A stretch of 20,877 nucleotides of DNA from Saccoglossus kowalevskii (lineage: Eukaryota; Hemichordata; Enteropneusta; Harrimaniidae): positions 95,106-115,982 of the forward strand of contig NW_003107587.1 of the NCBI RefSeq assembly GCF_000003605.2, read 5' to 3'. Positions 18,113-20,877 of the stretch are shown here, one piece after another. The notes beneath the pieces are model-generated. The model was not told where the DNA came from, ran no database searches, and saw nothing but the letters and a program-made list of their open reading frames with translations. The position numbers and the translations under genes are program-made. Numbering within the stretch: the stretch's first letter is position 1; each line of letters opens with the position of its first letter.

Positions 18113-19264
18113 CTATATGTGTGAGTAATTTCATTGTATTTTCTGAATGTGTTGTTATTGTATTCCAGTATGAGTTATGTCAGCATTCTTTGTATTCCCA
18201 TAATAATTTAAAATTTTTATTACAAACAGATTTCACATTGAAAGGACGGTGATTAAAATTTATCCTCACATCACAATGGCCTCTGTCCTTTAATTACTTT
18301 GTGACATTGCATCGTATCAGTTATCTGACCTGTTGCAAACATTGTTCATATCCATACCCCAAACTATCATCATAAAATATTATTGTTACTATAAAAAATA
18401 TAATTTGAATTAATATTTCCTTTGATAGTTTGAATTAATAATTACCTTATGACCTTTTTATGTTTATATTAATCAAAAGAAATCATGGAGGATGTAATCT
18501 GCATGCCATAAATTAGTTTTTAATTATATTGTTATGTCGTCATATTTTTATATCATTTACTGCCCCAACAGGCTGCATGATTCTTACTGTTCAAATGTGT
18601 TTTTTCGTACTGTGAAATATGTTTGTTTCGGCTTAATCAGAACTTGCTCATAATTTTTGACACAAATTATCATAATTCACATGACTATGTTATTTATGAT
18701 GTCATAAGCAAGCATGGAGCTTAATTTTCATTATATGAAACTCATCCTGTTGTGCGTTATAGCACTGTATTTCGAGGAAATCGAACAAATACTAGTTTCA
18801 TTGCTTTTTTTATCACTTTTTTAAAACACTTGTGAATTAATTCATGATATAGAATTTTGGCATCCTATTTCACCAATTAACAATTTGAAATATTTGCATT
18901 TTATCTTGACTGTAAGAACCGATGGTCGTAAAGCTGGTGACAAAATAGTGACCATTCACTTGTGATCCTAAATATGTTTTTTTTTATTCCATGTCCTTAT
19001 ATTGAAGTTATTGCAAAATTGATATTTTCTTTTATGATGAGGCTTTTTTGTAAAAGATTCACCAATTTAAGGTGTATATATCGAGTATAGTTGTTTTTTT
19101 GGTGAAAATTGCAATTGCACTGTAACATAATAACTACAATATTACAATAGACATTCTGAATTTATTAGTATATCTTAATAGTTGAATATTTATTAAATTA
19201 TAATAATTCATTTTGGGTTATATCGTCAATCTTGGGATAACAATCTTAATTTATGACAGCGTAT
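18113..19264. other. AT-rich spacer between the two large minisatellites
   Basis: Very AT-rich, with T-runs and short degenerate traces of the preceding array up to about 18200. No gene, transposon end or RNA gene is recognised. Confidence 0.7.
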
Positions 19265-20350
19265 ACATGTTACCTGGCCAATGCAATGATGACATAACAA
19301 GTACATGTTACCTGGCCAATGCAATAGTAACATAGCAAATACATGTTACCTGGCCAATGCAATAATGGCATAGTAAATATGTGTTACTTGGCCAATGCAA
19401 TAATGGCATAGCAAATACATGTTACCTGGCCAATGCAATAATGACATAGCAAGTACATGTTACATGGCCAATGCAATAATGACAGCAAATACATGTTACC
19501 TGGCCAATGCAATAATGGCATAGCAAATACATGTTACCTGGACAATTCAATAATGACATAGCAAATACATGTTACCTGGCCGATCCAATGATGACATAAA
19601 AATTACATGTTAACTGGCCAATGAAATGATGACAGCAAATACATGTCACCTGGCCAATGAAATGATGACAGCAAATACATGTTACCTGGCCAATTCAATA
19701 ATGACATAGCAAATACATGTTACCTGGCCAATGGATTAATGACATAGCAAATACATGTTACCTGGACAATTCAGTAATGGCATAGCAAATGCATGTTACC
19801 TGGACAATTCAATAATGACATAGCAATTACATGTTAACTGGCCAATGAAATGATGACATAGCAAATACATGTTACCTGGCCAATTCAATAATGTCATAGC
19901 AAATACATGTTACCTGGCCAAACCAATAATGACAACAAATACATGTTACCTGGCCAATGCAATAGTGACATAACAAATACATGTCACCTGGCCAATGAAA
20001 TGATGACAACATATACATGTTACCTGGCCAATGCAATAATGACATAGCAAATACATGTTACCTGGCCAATGCAATAATGGCATAGCAAATACATGTTACC
20101 TGGCCAATGCAATAATGGCATAGCAAATACATGTTACCTGGCCAATGCAATAATGGCATAGCAAATACATGTTACCTGGCCAATGCAATAATGGCATAGC
20201 AAATACATGTTACCTGGCCAATGCAATAATGGCATAGTAAATACATGTTACCTGGCCAATGCAATAATGACATAGCAAATACATGTTACATGGCCAATTC
20301 AATAATGACATAGCAAAAACATGTTACCTGGCCAATGCAATAATGACATA
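19265..20350. repeat. 38-bp minisatellite, about 29 units, CCAAT box in most units
   Basis: The unit is ACATGTTACCTGGCCAATGC followed by AATAATGGCATAGCAAAT. Most copies keep CTGGCCAATG, whose CCAAT is the NF-Y core; a few have CTGGACAATT. Some units are 36 bp through loss of TA in GACATAGC. The right-hand part (about 20050-20280) has several consecutive identical or almost identical copies, while the left and middle are more varied, so the most recent amplification was at the right. All frames carry stops. Confidence 0.96.
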
Positions 20351-20877
20351 CATGTATACAGGGGGAGGGGGTCGCATGACACAATTGGCTGAAATAATCA
20401 TCTCATTTGCATAAATTAATATTCATGAGCAATGAGAAATTCGACTTTTCAGTAAAATTGTGCCAAAATGCTTTCCGATAGCATACATGTTAGTTCTAAA
20501 TTGACTGATTCTATCATTACGCGCTGAAAAAATAATCGGAAAAATGATGTAAAGGTATTTTTTGAGACACGTTTTCAATCAGACTCCAGCTAACTGTTGA
20601 AAGTAAGCACCGGTTTTTTCTTTACCATAATCATAGCAAGTTACGAAATTCATGGAGAATGCAGAGGCACGTTTATATTTCACTCTAGTACTATTGCTGA
20701 AAATTGCTCAAAATGTTTTCGGTGACTTTATCAATGACAAGTTACCTAATTAGTATGCATTTCGAGAAACCACAGTGTGTGTGCATGCGCGGTTTTGAAT
20801 GGAACAGTTTTGAACGCAATAAAATCACGCGTAGAACTCAGGCTTCAGCAAGAAATTGTGGCGTCAAACTGGTTGTC
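20351..20877. other. Right-edge flank with no recognised gene
   Basis: Follows the minisatellite through a purine-rich GGGGGAGGGGG. Two stretches near 20420-20490 and 20645-20730 resemble each other loosely (AATTCATG..AATG..; AAAATTG..CAAAATG.TTTC), perhaps an old duplication. TGCATGCGCGG near 20782 is NRF1-like and could belong to a promoter near or beyond the edge. No coding region is supported. Confidence 0.45.

Overview
The window is animal nuclear DNA, most likely from a marine invertebrate; a mollusc or other lophotrochozoan is a guess from general character and is not proven by the sequence. It is AT-rich, has spliceosomal GT-AG introns, no compact operons, and many decayed transposon copies and tandem repeats. 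Nothing looks bacterial, viral or plasmid-borne.

One protein-coding gene is secure. It lies on the minus strand from about 5493 leftwards to 528 and runs off the left edge. Six exons join cleanly in frame (412 complete codons) into a secreted arylsulfatase of the ARSB/ARSI/ARSJ group, with a signal peptide, the C-x-P-S-R formylglycine motif, the metal-binding Asp pair, GKWH, the exon 4 His, DNGG and the late Lys all present. The C-terminal ~100 residues are outside the window. A TATA box at 5588-5596 sits where a promoter for this gene should be. Its introns hold a pentamer satellite, a perfect hairpin, a relic transposon end and a possible LTR fragment.

From 5.6 kb to the right edge I find no convincing coding gene. 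The DNA is repeats and mobile-element debris: a 181-bp MITE with a TTGGA duplication (6458-6638), a second inverted-repeat element with internal subrepeats (6806-7190), a 0.6-kb GT-rich pentamer satellite (8331-8935), a tandemly duplicated TTAA-bounded element carrying a nested palindromic insertion in only one copy (10905-11570), a three-copy 101-bp repeat (12541-12850), a 2.6-kb dimeric ~63-bp minisatellite full of splice-site-like motifs (15492-18112), and a 1.1-kb 38-bp minisatellite with a CCAAT box in most units (19265-20350). With the 30-bp array at 145-407 this makes six different tandem arrays in 21 kb.

Three places look like promoters or first exons without an identified gene: an NRF1-like plus YY1-like pair at 9936-9996, a TATA box at 10600, and a CpG-rich stretch ending in a good splice donor at 14382. 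If any is real, the plus-strand gene would have a long first intron containing the two large minisatellites and coding exons beyond the right edge. The long plus-strand frames over 8234-8979 are artefacts of a pentamer repeat with no stop codons, not proteins.
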